Shown: positions 51,400 through 59,362, counted from the stretch's first letter. The stretch: 64,000 nt of DNA from Varunaivibrio sulfuroxidans (GCF_029318635.1 NZ_CP119676.1:2865001-2929000); one strand, 5' to 3'. Numbers and translations: made by a program. The notes: a model not told the origin generated them from the letters alone.

Positions 51400-52617
51400 T
51401 CATATTTCATACCCCTGCTTGGTTTTTACGGCGCAGGAAATCCAATCCGGGAATTTCCCTAATACCTCCAATTTTCCAAGATAATCGAGATCGAGACGGG
51501 TGTGCGTGGGAGGCAAATTTTCCAGTTCGTCGATGGAAAAACGTACGAGTTCCTGGGCGATATGGAGAAACAGGAGCGGCGAAATCCCTTGATCGGGGGC
51601 ATCCGATGGCGCGTGGTGAAACGATACGGCTTCGACGATGGGGTGGGAAAATCCCCAAAGGCCAAGAAGATACCCGCCTATTTCGCTATGGGTCGCGCCC
51701 AGGACGTGTTTTTCGGCGGTGGTGACCAAACATTTTTCGCGGTCCGTCATGGACATAATCTTCTGAAATTGATCGGGAATTTCAGAAATTTCGAGAATGA
51801 TCCCAAGATGGGATAGGGCGCCCGCGATTTCGGCATGTTCGGCCACGTGTCTATCGACACCGTGAGTTATGGCGATTTCCTTGGAAAGCTGACCGATGAC
51901 TTGGCTACGCAAGCACAGGGTGTCGAAGGTTGCGGACAATTCCTTATGAGGCTCCAAGCGGCTGAAAATAGCGCCGGAAAGGATGAGCGTTTTGATCGTC
52001 TCAAAACCCAGGACGCGCACCGCCTGAAGGGGGGAGGTCGCGGGCGCGGCGAGAGAGAAAAAAGCGGAGTTTGTCAATTTCAACACCATCGCCGTCATGG
52101 CGACGTCATGGTTGATGATTTCCGCAATCTTGCCTGCGGACCCGTGTTCCGAGTTCAGCTCTTGCAGAAGTTCGCCGAAGTTTGCCGGGGGTGTCGGCAG
52201 GTGCTCTACTTTGGAGACGAGGCGGCGCAATTCGGGTTCCGTAAGGATGTCGCGCAGTTTCATCGCGTTTTGGATGCTCAAGATAAGTTCTTCGCTGGAA
52301 CACGGTTTCGCTAAGTATTGGTGCGCGGGGCCGATCGTGCGGATAACGCTTTCTTGATCGGCATAGCCCGATAGAATGATGCGCAGAGCTTCGGGTTGAA
52401 TTTTCCGACAGGCGCCTAAAAAGGCGGCGCCGTCCATTGTCGGCATCTTCATGTCCGAAACGATGACATCGACGGGGCTTTTTTTAAGAATTTCCAGGGC
52501 TTTATCGCCACTATCGACAAACGCCATTTCCCATGAATCGCGCATGGGGCGTAGCATGCGCCGCAGCGCAGATAGGATGTTCGCCTCGTCGTCGACGAAA
52601 AGGATGCGTTTATTCAT
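51400..52617 (-). CDS. Response regulator with HDOD domain
   Basis: A 405-residue protein: receiver domain (1-120, phosphoacceptor D55 in SDMKMPTMDG) followed by an HDOD domain (about 135-330; LPTPPANFGELLQELN, KLTNSAFFSL, VLGFETIKTLIL, HLGIILEISEIPDQF, HSEIGGYLLGLWGF). HDOD domains are non-catalytic relatives of HD hydrolases used in signalling scaffolds. It is the first gene of the four-gene minus-strand operon (gaps 36, 44 and 13 bases). Confidence 0.9.
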   Translation of the reverse strand: MNKRILFVDDEANILSALRRMLRPMRDSWEMAFVDSGDKALEILKKSPVDVIVSDMKMPTMDGAAFLGACRKIQPEALRIILSGYADQESVIRTIGPAHQYLAKPCSSEELILSIQNAMKLRDILTEPELRRLVSKVEHLPTPPANFGELLQELNSEHGSAGKIAEIINHDVAMTAMVLKLTNSAFFSLAAPATSPLQAVRVLGFETIKTLILSGAIFSRLEPHKELSATFDTLCLRSQVIGQLSKEIAITHGVDRHVAEHAEIAGALSHLGIILEISEIPDQFQKIMSMTDREKCLVTTAEKHVLGATHSEIGGYLLGLWGFSHPIVEAVSFHHAPSDAPDQGISPLLFLHIAQELVRFSIDELENLPPTHTRLDLDYLGKLEVLGKFPDWISCAVKTKQGYEI

Positions 52618-53022
52618 GTTCCGACAATCGATCTTAAGCTTGTATGACTGTGTTAAATACTCCTGTGTATGTTGTTCTCCCCGGTGACCTTTTCCATCGT
52701 TAATGGCTATTTTTTACCGTGGAGTGGGGAATCGCCCGTTCGCGTGGCGCCCGTTGGGGGGCATCCCTTCGCTTTTTCGTTTGCCGCTCTGCTTTGCGTT
52801 CGACGACCGTTATGGAAATCGTTATGAAATAGGTGATGGTCGCGGGTAGATGCGCGCCGATTTTCGTCACGGTGGGATCGCTTTAACAGGGCGATCCACG
52901 TGCAAACCCGGGGAAGAACGCTCGGCGTCGTCGCGCCCGAGATGGACAAGAATCAAGAATAATGCGGTGCAAAATATTCCCGATTTTCTTGCTTTGCTGG
53001 TATTTTGGAAATAACTTCAATA
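52618..53022. other. Intergenic region upstream of the four-gene regulatory operon
   Basis: Together with the repeat that follows, this is about 500 bases without a convincing gene between divergent transcription units. An 80-codon open frame at 52707-52949 on the minus strand has no family features and irregular composition. The operon promoter is probably in the AT-rich part nearest 52618-52690, but I cannot pick out hexamers with confidence. Confidence 0.5.
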
Positions 53023-53082
53023 CTCGGGTCAGGACCTATTCATCTGAGCGTCTGGCGGAGATGAACTAGGTCCTGACCCGAG
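53023..53082. repeat. 60-bp near-perfect palindrome
   Basis: CTCGGGTCAGGACCTA (53023-53038) pairs perfectly with 53067-53082, and the stem continues inward with TTCATCT (53039-53045) and AGATGAA (53059-53065), one base bulging. The result is a 23-base-pair hairpin with a 13-base loop, GAGCGTCTGGCGG. There is no T-run, so it is not a terminator. A half copy lies at 30614-30644, which marks it as a dispersed repeat. Confidence 0.85.
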
Positions 53083-53111
53083 AGAGCGGAAGAGGAAGGC
53101 AATGGGGGCTA

Positions 53112-53127
53112 GTGTCCACGGGGACAC
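53112..53127 (+). promoter_or_regulatory. Palindrome upstream of marR
   Basis: GTGTCC-ACGG-GGACAC is a perfect 6-4-6 inverted repeat lying 15 bases before the chosen marR start, next to its G-rich ribosome binding site. MarR regulators commonly bind such palindromes to repress themselves. The assignment rests on position alone. Confidence 0.4.
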
Positions 53128-53141
53128 GTCAGAGGGGGGGG

Positions 53142-53666
53142 ATGTCGGACTATAAAGAAGGCGTGCGCGCGTGCGCGGCGCATGGGGGCGAGGTTGAGGC
53201 TCTGGAGCCGGGTTCGGCTCGATTGGAGTTGGACCGCTTCTTTCCCTACCGCCTTTCCGTTTTGCAGGGTCTCGTGACGCGCACCATCGCCCAGATTTAC
53301 GCTCAACAGTTTTCGTTGACCATTTATGAATGGCGTATTTTGGCTGTATTGGGGCACGAGCAGCCCCTCATCGCGAGCGAGATTGGCTTGCGGGCGAACT
53401 TGGATAAAGTGCAGGTTTCCCGCGCTATCGGGCGGATGCTGGAACACGGCTTGTTGATACGTCGCCAGGATATTAGCGATAAACGCCGTTCGCGCCTGCG
53501 CATGTCGGCGAAGGGCCGAAAAATTTACCAGGACATCATCCCGCGCGCCCGCGCCCGCGAGCGCCAGTTGCTCGACAGTCTCGCACCCGAAGAAATTTCT
53601 CAACTGGATAATCTGATGAAAAAGCTTCTCCTCCGGGCGCAGGAAATGATCGCGGAGGATGCGTGA
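53142..53666 (+). CDS. MarR-family transcriptional regulator
   Basis: A 174-residue winged-helix protein. The DNA-binding core runs from YEWRILAVLGHEQPLIASEIGLRANLDKVQVSRAI (about 62-96) through the wing LIRRQDISDKRRSRLRMSAKGRKI, with dimerisation helices at both ends. The ATG at 53142 is preceded directly by a run of G (AGAGGGGGGG); a GTG ten codons earlier lies inside the palindrome at 53112-53127. The target genes are unknown; the glutathione transferase at 54257 is a nearby candidate, as MarR proteins often control stress and detoxification genes. Confidence 0.88.
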   Translation: MSDYKEGVRACAAHGGEVEALEPGSARLELDRFFPYRLSVLQGLVTRTIAQIYAQQFSLTIYEWRILAVLGHEQPLIASEIGLRANLDKVQVSRAIGRMLEHGLLIRRQDISDKRRSRLRMSAKGRKIYQDIIPRARARERQLLDSLAPEEISQLDNLMKKLLLRAQEMIAEDA

Positions 53667-53727
53667 ACGGCGGCGAGTTTCCATTTTGAAAATCGCGCGT
53701 TCTCCACGGCGGGCTCCCCACAAATTA

Positions 53728-54054
53728 TTATGGCGTGTTTAGATCGCTAAACGCGAGCAATTCGCGATATCGCCGATCAATTTCCGTTGTCCGGACGATC
53801 GGCCACGCTTGGGGGTAGCCCAATTCCTTGCGGGCTTGATCCAGTAGCACGTATTTACCGACCTCGTTTAAATGCAACATGACGCATTTTCTTAATGCCA
53901 GCCCATGCTTGTGCATGGCGATCAGCATTCGCGCGACGTCCTGCTCAGCAGGAAGCCTGGGGGCCATTTCTTGGTCTGTTGTTGCGGATGTCGGCGTGTT
54001 CTGGCCGACGGATAAATCGGTAACGTGCGACGGCAAATGCATTTTGCGTTTCAT
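53728..54054 (-). CDS. Hypothetical protein
   Basis: A 108-residue protein that I do not recognise. The first 40 residues are polar and probably disordered. The rest (EQDVARMLIAMHKHGLALRKCVMLHLNEVGKYVLLDQARKELG, given here only as the helix region about 38-80) reads as amphipathic helices followed by a Trp/Pro segment and a charged end. The ATG at 54054 has AGGTGA upstream; a TTG at 54084 would add ten residues. No signal peptide or membrane helix. It is convergent with marR and divergent from the glutathione transferase. Confidence 0.5.
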   Translation of the reverse strand: MKRKMHLPSHVTDLSVGQNTPTSATTDQEMAPRLPAEQDVARMLIAMHKHGLALRKCVMLHLNEVGKYVLLDQARKELGYPQAWPIVRTTEIDRRYRELLAFSDLNTP

Positions 54055-54256
54055 TTTGCCAAAGTCACCTATGTTTAACGGCAAATTTAAATGCCAGGGC
54101 CGTTAATACTCGGTTTCGTGCATTGATTGTGCCACTTTTCACACAAGAGTTTTCCACCGCCGTATTGGGTTTGCCTCCGGTAGGGTCGAAGGCGTAGGGT
54201 ACTTGGCCAACGAAGGTGGAATTGGCGCGCCGCGCCGCGAAAAAGGAAGTGGAAAA

Positions 54257-54880
54257 ATGATCGATCTATATACCTGGTCAACGCCGAACGGCTACAAGGC
54301 GTCCATCATGCTGGAAGAGGTGGGGCTGGCCTATACCGCCCATCCCATCGATATCCTCGGAGGGGCGCAACGCACGCCGGAATATATTGCGATTAACCCC
54401 AATTCCAAGATTCCCGCCATCGTCGATCCCGAGGGACCGGACGGTAAGCCGATCACGGTGTTCGAATCGGGCGCGATTTTGATCTATCTGGCGGAAAAAA
54501 CCGGCTCCGACCTGTTGCCCGCCGACGCGCGCGGACGTTACGAGGTGCTTCAATGGTTGATGTTCCAGATGGGTGGCGTTGGGCCGATGTTCGGCCAATG
54601 CCACCACTTCATGCGCTTCGCCCCCGAGGACATTCCCTACGCCAAAAAAAGGTACGGTGACGAGACCAAGCGGCTTTACGGCGTCCTCGACGCACGCTTG
54701 CAAAACAATGCCTACATGGCGGGCGATGCCTATTCGATCGCCGATGTGGCGACCTTCCCCTGGGTGTCGCGCTGCGATTGGCAGGATGTTTCCCTGGATC
54801 ATTACCCCAACGTCAAACGCTGGTTCGACGCCATCGCCCAACGTCCCGCCGTGCAAAAGGGCATGAAGGTGCCGAAGTAA
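54257..54880 (+). CDS. Glutathione S-transferase, YfcG/YghU (Nu) type
   Basis: A 207-residue protein with an N-terminal thioredoxin-like domain (IDLYTWSTPNGYKASIMLEEVGL; NPNSKIPAIVDPEGPDGKP; FESGAILIYLAEKTG) and an all-helical C-terminal domain (LMFQMGGVGPMFGQCHHF; YSIADVATFPWVSR). This matches the E. coli YfcG group, which binds two glutathiones and shows disulfide-bond reductase activity. The TPNG motif replaces the usual catalytic serine or tyrosine. Start ATG at 54257 has AAGGAAG upstream. Confidence 0.92.
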   Translation: MIDLYTWSTPNGYKASIMLEEVGLAYTAHPIDILGGAQRTPEYIAINPNSKIPAIVDPEGPDGKPITVFESGAILIYLAEKTGSDLLPADARGRYEVLQWLMFQMGGVGPMFGQCHHFMRFAPEDIPYAKKRYGDETKRLYGVLDARLQNNAYMAGDAYSIADVATFPWVSRCDWQDVSLDHYPNVKRWFDAIAQRPAVQKGMKVPK

Positions 54881-54975
54881 GACGTTTTCTTTACCTGCGG
54901 TAAGGCGGCGCGCCGTCGTTCGGACGCGAAAAAAAACGTCGCCGAGAATAGTTTTCTCCGTCGTGCGCGAAGCGC

Positions 54976-55004
54976 TTGATTGATGGCGCAACAGCGGTTA
55001 TGTA
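54976..55004 (+). promoter_or_regulatory. Possible promoter of tRNA-Ser
   Basis: TTGATT (54976-54981) and TATGTA (54999-55004) are spaced by 17 bases, ending 34 bases before the tRNA. The -35 is a fair match and the -10 a weak one. Confidence 0.3.
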
Positions 55005-55038
55005 AGGGGCCTTCGCCGCTCATTTCGAGCGCTACGCA

Positions 55039-55131
55039 GGACAGGTGGGTGAGTGGCTGAAACCAGTGGATTGCTAATCCGCCGTGCGGGGTAAACCCGT
55101 ACCGAGGGTTCGAATCCCTCCCTGTCCGCCA
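55039..55131 (+). tRNA. tRNA-Ser (anticodon GCT)
   Basis: The acceptor stem GGACAGG (55039-55045) pairs with CCTGTCC (55121-55127), followed by the discriminator G and an encoded CCA. The anticodon stem-loop has the loop TTGCTAA, giving anticodon GCT for AGC and AGU serine codons. A long variable arm (about GTGCGGGGTAAACCCGTAC) and the T arm GAGGGTTCGAATCCCTC are present, as required for a serine tRNA. Confidence 0.96.
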
Positions 55132-55134
55132 ATC

Positions 55135-55167
55135 AAAAAAACCAGTAGCTTAGCTGCTGGTTTTTTT
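55135..55167 (+). terminator. Rho-independent terminator after tRNA-Ser
   Basis: CCAGTAGC and GCTGCTGG form an eight-base stem with one G-T wobble around TTA, flanked by an A-run upstream and seven T downstream. It begins immediately after the tRNA 3' end. Confidence 0.9.
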
Positions 55168-55373
55168 GCTTTTTCGACCAATTTTTAGGTCGGGTTTCGT
55201 CAGACTTTCTGCAATTTTCCGGCAGCTAAAAATTTATTATGATCAATGGGTTACAATAATGATATGTGTCTCACACTGCGGATCGGCAGTCCGCCGTGTA
55301 GTTGGACAGTTTAAGAAAAGGCAAATGTTCAGTATGTTTGGTTACGAATCACAAATTGACTGTGTGAGAGAAT
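55168..55373 (+). other. AT-rich leader of the truncated ImmA/IrrE gene
   Basis: Between the tRNA terminator and the truncated gene, composition drops to markedly AT-rich. A possible -10 (TACAAT near 55251) is visible without a clear -35. No gene is supported here. Confidence 0.4.
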
Positions 55374-55508
55374 ATGTCCGGCAAAGAAATCCCTGTCACT
55401 CCTGCCTTAATCACGTGGGCGCGTAAGCGTGCAGGGTATTCCGTCGATGAGGCACTAGCCTCCTTCAAGAAGATCGCAGCGTGGGAAGCCGGAGAAGCCT
55501 TTCCAACT
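55374..55508 (+). pseudogene. Truncated ImmA/IrrE-type metallopeptidase gene, N-terminus only
   Basis: The frame from ATG 55374 reads MSGKEIPVTPALITWARKRA and on to AAWEAGEAFPT (45 codons), which resembles the helix-turn-helix-like N-terminus of ImmA/IrrE zinc peptidases found beside phage repressors and toxin-antitoxin genes. After the threonine at 55506-55508 the reading enters the IS3 end and stops 11 codons later. The metal-binding HExxH part is missing, and it does not resume on the other side of the element, so more than a simple insertion has occurred. Non-functional. Confidence 0.75.
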
Positions 55509-55571
55509 GACGTGAGACCCGAAATTTCCTCCATTTTAAAGTAGAGTCCATCACCGAAGAAGGAGATGGAT

Positions 55572-55838
55572 ATGAAGCGTTCACGTTTCACGGAAGAACA
55601 GATCGTCGGGATTTTGCGGGAGCAAGAGTCTGGCCAGAAGACGGCTGATGTTTGTCGTCGCCACGGCATCAGCGAAGGCACGTTTTACAAATGGAAGTCG
55701 AAATTTGGCGGCATGGACGTGTCAGACGCCAAGCGCTTAAAAGCGCTGGAGGCGGAGAACAACCGGCTCAAAAAGCTATTGGCCGAGACCATGCTCGACA
55801 ACGCCATGCTTAAAGACATCAATTCAAAAAAGTGGTGA
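55572..55838 (+). CDS. IS3-family transposase OrfA
   Basis: An 88-residue helix-turn-helix protein ([40 protein letters not shown]) with a leucine-zipper-like end ([17 protein letters not shown]). AAGGAG lies six bases before the ATG at 55572; the ATG at 55566 is too close to it. The heptamer A_AAA_AAG at 55826-55832 lies just before the stop and would shift ribosomes by -1 into OrfB, giving the active fusion transposase. Confidence 0.92.
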   Translation: MKRSRFTEEQIVGILREQESGQKTADVCRRHGISEGTFYKWKSKFGGMDVSDAKRLKALEAENNRLKKLLAETMLDNAMLKDINSKKW

Positions 55839-56725
55839 CGCCCGCCGCCAGGCGAGAGGCTGTCGCTCATCTTCGAAAAACCTATGAGGTGAGCGAGCGG
55901 CGGGCGTGCCGCACCACAGGAACGGACCGTAGCTCGGTTCGTTACCGGTCCATCAAACCGGACGATGCACCGATCCGGGGGCGTCTTCGTGCGTTGTCTG
56001 CGGAACGTCGGGGATTTGGCTATCGTCGTTTGCACATTATGCTGTCCAGGGAAGGCGTACACATGAACCAGAAGAAGCTGAGGCGCTTATATCGAGAAGA
56101 AGGCCTTCAGGTGCGTAAACGCGGCGGGCGCAAACGTGCTTTGGGCACACGGGCACCGATGCTGCTGCCTCAGGGGCCGAATCAGCGTTGGTCGCTGGAC
56201 TTTGTCTCAGACGCCTTGGACGACGGAAGGCGGTTTCGCATTCTGTGTGTCGTCGATGACTTCACGCGCGAATGTATAGGGCTTGTCGCTGATACATCCC
56301 TGTCAGGTCTGCGTGTGGCGCGGGAACTTAATGCGATCATCATGCGGCGAGGCAAGCCGCACATGGTGGTCAGCGATAACGGCACCGAACTGACCTCCAT
56401 CGCAATCCTCAAGTGGTCTCAGGAGCGGCGGATCGAGTGGCATTACACCCAGCCGGGCAAGCCAACGCAGAACGCCTTCGTGGAAAGCTTCAACGGGCGG
56501 CTGCGTGATGAATGCCTTAATGAGACGCTGTTCAGCTCTGTGCGCCATGCCAGGGCCGTACTAGCAACTTGGAAGCATGATTATAATTACGTCCGGCCGC
56601 ATTCCGCGCATGGCGGAGCAACGCCGGTGGAATTTGCCGATCAAGCCGATATGGGGCATGCCCCATATCGGCTTGATCAAAGTGCTCACAAAGGGCATTG
56701 TTTTGAAACCGGGACCTACCCATAA
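55832..56725 (+). CDS. IS3-family transposase OrfB
   Basis: A DDE integrase-fold protein of 297 residues, made as an OrfAB fusion by -1 frameshifting. The catalytic residues are intact: the first aspartate in [11 protein letters not shown], the second in VVSDNGTEL and the glutamate in [18 protein letters not shown]. The C-terminus after [10 protein letters not shown] is unusual because a 40-base perfect palindrome (56639-56678) is read as [10 protein letters not shown], followed by a tail of about 20 residues unlike the family. It may still be active, but the altered end makes this uncertain. Confidence 0.9.
   Translation: MVTPAARREAVAHLRKTYEVSERRACRTTGTDRSSVRYRSIKPDDAPIRGRLRALSAERRGFGYRRLHIMLSREGVHMNQKKLRRLYREEGLQVRKRGGRKRALGTRAPMLLPQGPNQRWSLDFVSDALDDGRRFRILCVVDDFTRECIGLVADTSLSGLRVARELNAIIMRRGKPHMVVSDNGTELTSIAILKWSQERRIEWHYTQPGKPTQNAFVESFNGRLRDECLNETLFSSVRHARAVLATWKHDYNYVRPHSAHGGATPVEFADQADMGHAPYRLDQSAHKGHCFETGTYP
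56639..56678. repeat. 40-bp perfect palindrome inside OrfB
   Basis: GATCAAGCCGATATGGGGCA (56639-56658) is followed at once by its exact complement, centred on GCATGC. Both strands therefore encode the same peptide, [13 protein letters not shown], in different frames. A DNA or RNA foldback is possible, as is an assembly fault. Confidence 0.9.
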
Positions 56726-56764
56726 CTGGAGGGAACTCGGGTCTCACGTCATCAGGCAAAAATA

Positions 56765-58090
56765 TTATGAAGGGGCGTCTGATATCTGAAGAAGTTCCGT
56801 CCCGACTTCCAGGTCAACGAAGCCCGCAATACCCGGTGTATCGGCAAATTTCAGTTTCGCGACGGAGCGCCGGACGTCGAGGAACGTAACCTCACCATTA
56901 ACGAAGGTATGACATCCAACGTTTAAAAATAAATCCCCCCCCGTGAAATGGGATTTCCAAGAAAATTTAACGGCAACACTCTTGCCATTACGCCCAGAAA
57001 ACAGCGGTCTCTCCAAACTTTCAAAATTTGTCCCAAAAACGTACGTTCCATCAACAGTTACAAAAGCAAACCCTGTGGAAATATTATCTATATCTTTATG
57101 AAAAAATATTTTTATAATTAATTCCACACTCCTATGAGCTGGTATTTCTTCCGGGTTAATTCTCCCGTCAACAATAATGTCAAAATCAATGATTTGGGCT
57201 TCATTATTTCCGAGGCGCGTTTCATGCTGATTATAATAGGGATTGTTGGCTATAGCATCTCGAACGTCTGGGGTTAGGGAACTTGGACGGTCATGTGTTG
57301 ACTTACGAAGAGGTTCGCTCTCAACGGCAACATCTTCCGGAGACGTTTCAGTAGACGCGTACAAAAGTTTCGCATAATGATTAACAGCATCGGCGATTGG
57401 TCCGAAATAACACAGGCGGCCACCATCCAGAACAGCGCCACGATTACAAATGCGCAGCAAAGTATCCGTATTATGGGAGACGAATAAAATAGTTTTCCCC
57501 TGCTCCATAATATCACGAACACGTTGAAAACAGCGATGTTGAAACCGGGCATCACCGACACTCAATGCCTCGTCAACAATCAAAATTTCCGGATCGACGT
57601 GAATGGCTGCACTAAAGGCGACGCGCACATACATGCCGGATGAATATGTCTTAACGGGCTGATCAAAAAATTCGCCTATATCCGCAAATGCCTTAATTTT
57701 AGGCATCTTTTCCAGCATCTCCCTCCGCGAAAACCCCATGATCGCGCCATTGATAATGACATTCTCCCGCCCGGTGAACTCAGGGTTAAAGCCAGCTCCC
57801 AACTCCAAGAGCGCGGATATTCGCCCATTGACCTGAACATCGCCATACGTGGGACGCATAACGGAACAGATAATTTGCAGTAAGGTCGATTTCCCCGAGC
57901 CATTTCGCCCTAAAATACCGACAATTTCCCCTTTACCAACATCAAAGGAAACTTTGTTCAGCGCCCAAAATTCACGATGATATTGCCTGCGAAAGGGATG
58001 CAAGGCTTCGTAAAGGCGCTCTTTCGGAGAACTAAATAGCCTGAATTTCTTGGAAACGTTATGGATCGAAATGGATAAATCAGGGTTCAT
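56765..58090 (-). CDS. Polysaccharide ABC exporter ATPase (Wzt-like)
   Basis: A 441-residue protein. The ATPase half has Walker A GRNGSGKST near 60-68, a signature region YSSGMYVRVAFSAAI, Walker B ILIVDEALSVGD and the switch H in LFVSHNTDT. The extra C-terminal half (about 290-430) is the carbohydrate-binding Wzt-C type domain that recognises the glycan end, so the cargo is likely an O-antigen or similar polymer. It lies 13 bases after the permease gene and is plainly more AT-rich than the core genes, which suggests horizontal origin. The IS3 element ends 13 bases beyond its stop. No glycosyltransferase genes are present. Confidence 0.92.
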   Translation of the reverse strand: MNPDLSISIHNVSKKFRLFSSPKERLYEALHPFRRQYHREFWALNKVSFDVGKGEIVGILGRNGSGKSTLLQIICSVMRPTYGDVQVNGRISALLELGAGFNPEFTGRENVIINGAIMGFSRREMLEKMPKIKAFADIGEFFDQPVKTYSSGMYVRVAFSAAIHVDPEILIVDEALSVGDARFQHRCFQRVRDIMEQGKTILFVSHNTDTLLRICNRGAVLDGGRLCYFGPIADAVNHYAKLLYASTETSPEDVAVESEPLRKSTHDRPSSLTPDVRDAIANNPYYNQHETRLGNNEAQIIDFDIIVDGRINPEEIPAHRSVELIIKIFFHKDIDNISTGFAFVTVDGTYVFGTNFESLERPLFSGRNGKSVAVKFSWKSHFTGGDLFLNVGCHTFVNGEVTFLDVRRSVAKLKFADTPGIAGFVDLEVGTELLQISDAPS

Positions 58091-58103
58091 GTAATTTCAG
58101 TTG

Positions 58104-58922
58104 CTAAATATCAGCGAATTCAGGCTGCAAACGTCGGAAAACATAATTTCCGACAAGAAATACCAGTACCGCGATAGTCCAAAAGGAAATTGTTTGCGTT
58201 ATCCCAGGTAGAACAACGTGATCATAAACTAAAGTTCCACGATAACCTTCCACGATGTAGTACATTGGGTTATATTCGACTATTCCCAGATACTCCTTTG
58301 GGAGAATACTTGGCGACCACACTATCGGAGTTCCCCAAAATAAGAGGTTAAGAAGTATGGTGAGCGCTTCAGAAATATCTTTATAAAAAACTTGTAGCGC
58401 CGACAACAGCCACCCTAGTCCAAGCAAAAGAAACGACGTCGAAAAAAGAAAATACAAGAAAAGCAACCTACCGGGAGTAAATGTTATATTAAAGAATACA
58501 AGCATTCCGCATAATATCACAAAAAACACAGCGTGCGTGAATAGTTCAGAGCTGAGATACACAATCGGAAATATCTCGGTCGGAAAAATTGTTTTTTTAA
58601 CAAGATGCATATTTCTCGAAACTGAATTTGTTATGGAAATCAAAGAACTATTAAAAAAAATCCACGGTACCAACCCACTGACGAACCAAAGTATGTAGGG
58701 TGCGCTACCTCCCCCCTTCGCCTTGAAGCCAACGGCAAATACAAAGTAGAAAACCGTCACAATCGCGACGGGGTGGGCTATCATCCAAAGCCATCCTCCC
58801 AGGGTCCCAGCATACTTGCTTTGCAAATCGCGCCACGCCAACGCAAGGACCATCTCGCGGTATTTTACGATGCTGCGGATGAAATGAACAGGTGCACCCA
58901 TAGGGATATTGATCCAACTCAA
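58104..58922 (-). CDS. Polysaccharide ABC exporter permease (Wzm-like)
   Basis: A 272-residue ABC-2 type membrane protein with six predicted helices and the family patterns ALAWRDLQSKYAGTLGGWLWMIAHP near 28-52, GLVPWIFFN, and NLLFWGTPIVWSPSILP near 194-210. It would form the channel driven by the Wzt-like ATPase that moves a lipid-linked polysaccharide across the inner membrane. The gene starts at ATG 58922 and is the first of a two-gene unit. Composition is AT-rich, as in its partner. Confidence 0.92.
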   Translation of the reverse strand: MSWINIPMGAPVHFIRSIVKYREMVLALAWRDLQSKYAGTLGGWLWMIAHPVAIVTVFYFVFAVGFKAKGGGSAPYILWFVSGLVPWIFFNSSLISITNSVSRNMHLVKKTIFPTEIFPIVYLSSELFTHAVFFVILCGMLVFFNITFTPGRLLFLYFLFSTSFLLLGLGWLLSALQVFYKDISEALTILLNLLFWGTPIVWSPSILPKEYLGIVEYNPMYYIVEGYRGTLVYDHVVLPGITQTISFWTIAVLVFLVGNYVFRRLQPEFADI

Positions 58923-59340
58923 TGAAGCTCAGTAAGCTCACACCGAATCCATCTCGGCCTCTCGGCGCGGCCTGATTTGGATTCCCGCTCCCTCACTGTC
59001 CATAATTCTTTCGACCTAACGCAACATAGCCATGATCGTACGTGAGCACAACGCCCTTAACCATATTCGGAACAGGAATTTTAGCCTGATGTGAACCTGG
59101 AAACCCGGACAGGTTACAAAGGCTGGAACTGACGTGCGACCCGTTTTTCTGAATATTGATCGATAGGGAAGATGCAAAAACGGTTGTGAGAAAGCCTCGG
59201 CAGACGACCATCAAAACCCGGCTTGATGCAGCCTTTGCGATTCTGAGCGTTGATTCTGGACTGGTCTCTGGCGGATTTAGGTTGCGATCAGGGATGCAGA
59301 GGCAGGCAAGGAACTTACTGGGTAATACCCCCTTTTTGAA
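58923..59340. other. Gene-poor remnant between wzm and the second IS3
   Basis: A minus-strand frame is open from inside the insertion sequence to 58993, ending in YDHGYVALGRKNYGQ, but I do not recognise it and it has no start outside the element. It may be the tail of a gene cut by the insertion, or chance. The rest of the stretch shows nothing. Confidence 0.4.
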
Positions 59341-59362
59341 TGGTCTCTGCAAGTAGAATGTT

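Larger units (their letters stand above)
55508..56751 (+). mobile_element. IS3-family insertion sequence, copy 1 (1244 bp)
   Basis: Terminal inverted repeats TGACGTGAGACCCGA (55508-55522) and its perfect complement (56737-56751) bound the element; similarity continues inward to CCTCC with mismatches. It encodes overlapping OrfA and OrfB with an A_AAA_AAG frameshift site. The flanks (CAAC left, TCAG right) do not form a target duplication, which suggests later rearrangement. Confidence 0.93.

Noticed and set aside
52707-52949. 80-codon gene upstream of the HDOD regulator
   Set aside because: Composition is uneven, no ribosome binding site is seen and no family is recognisable.
53023-53082. 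Transcription terminator
   Set aside because: The stem is long and stable but no T-run follows on either strand, and a half copy occurs elsewhere, so a dispersed repeat is the better reading.
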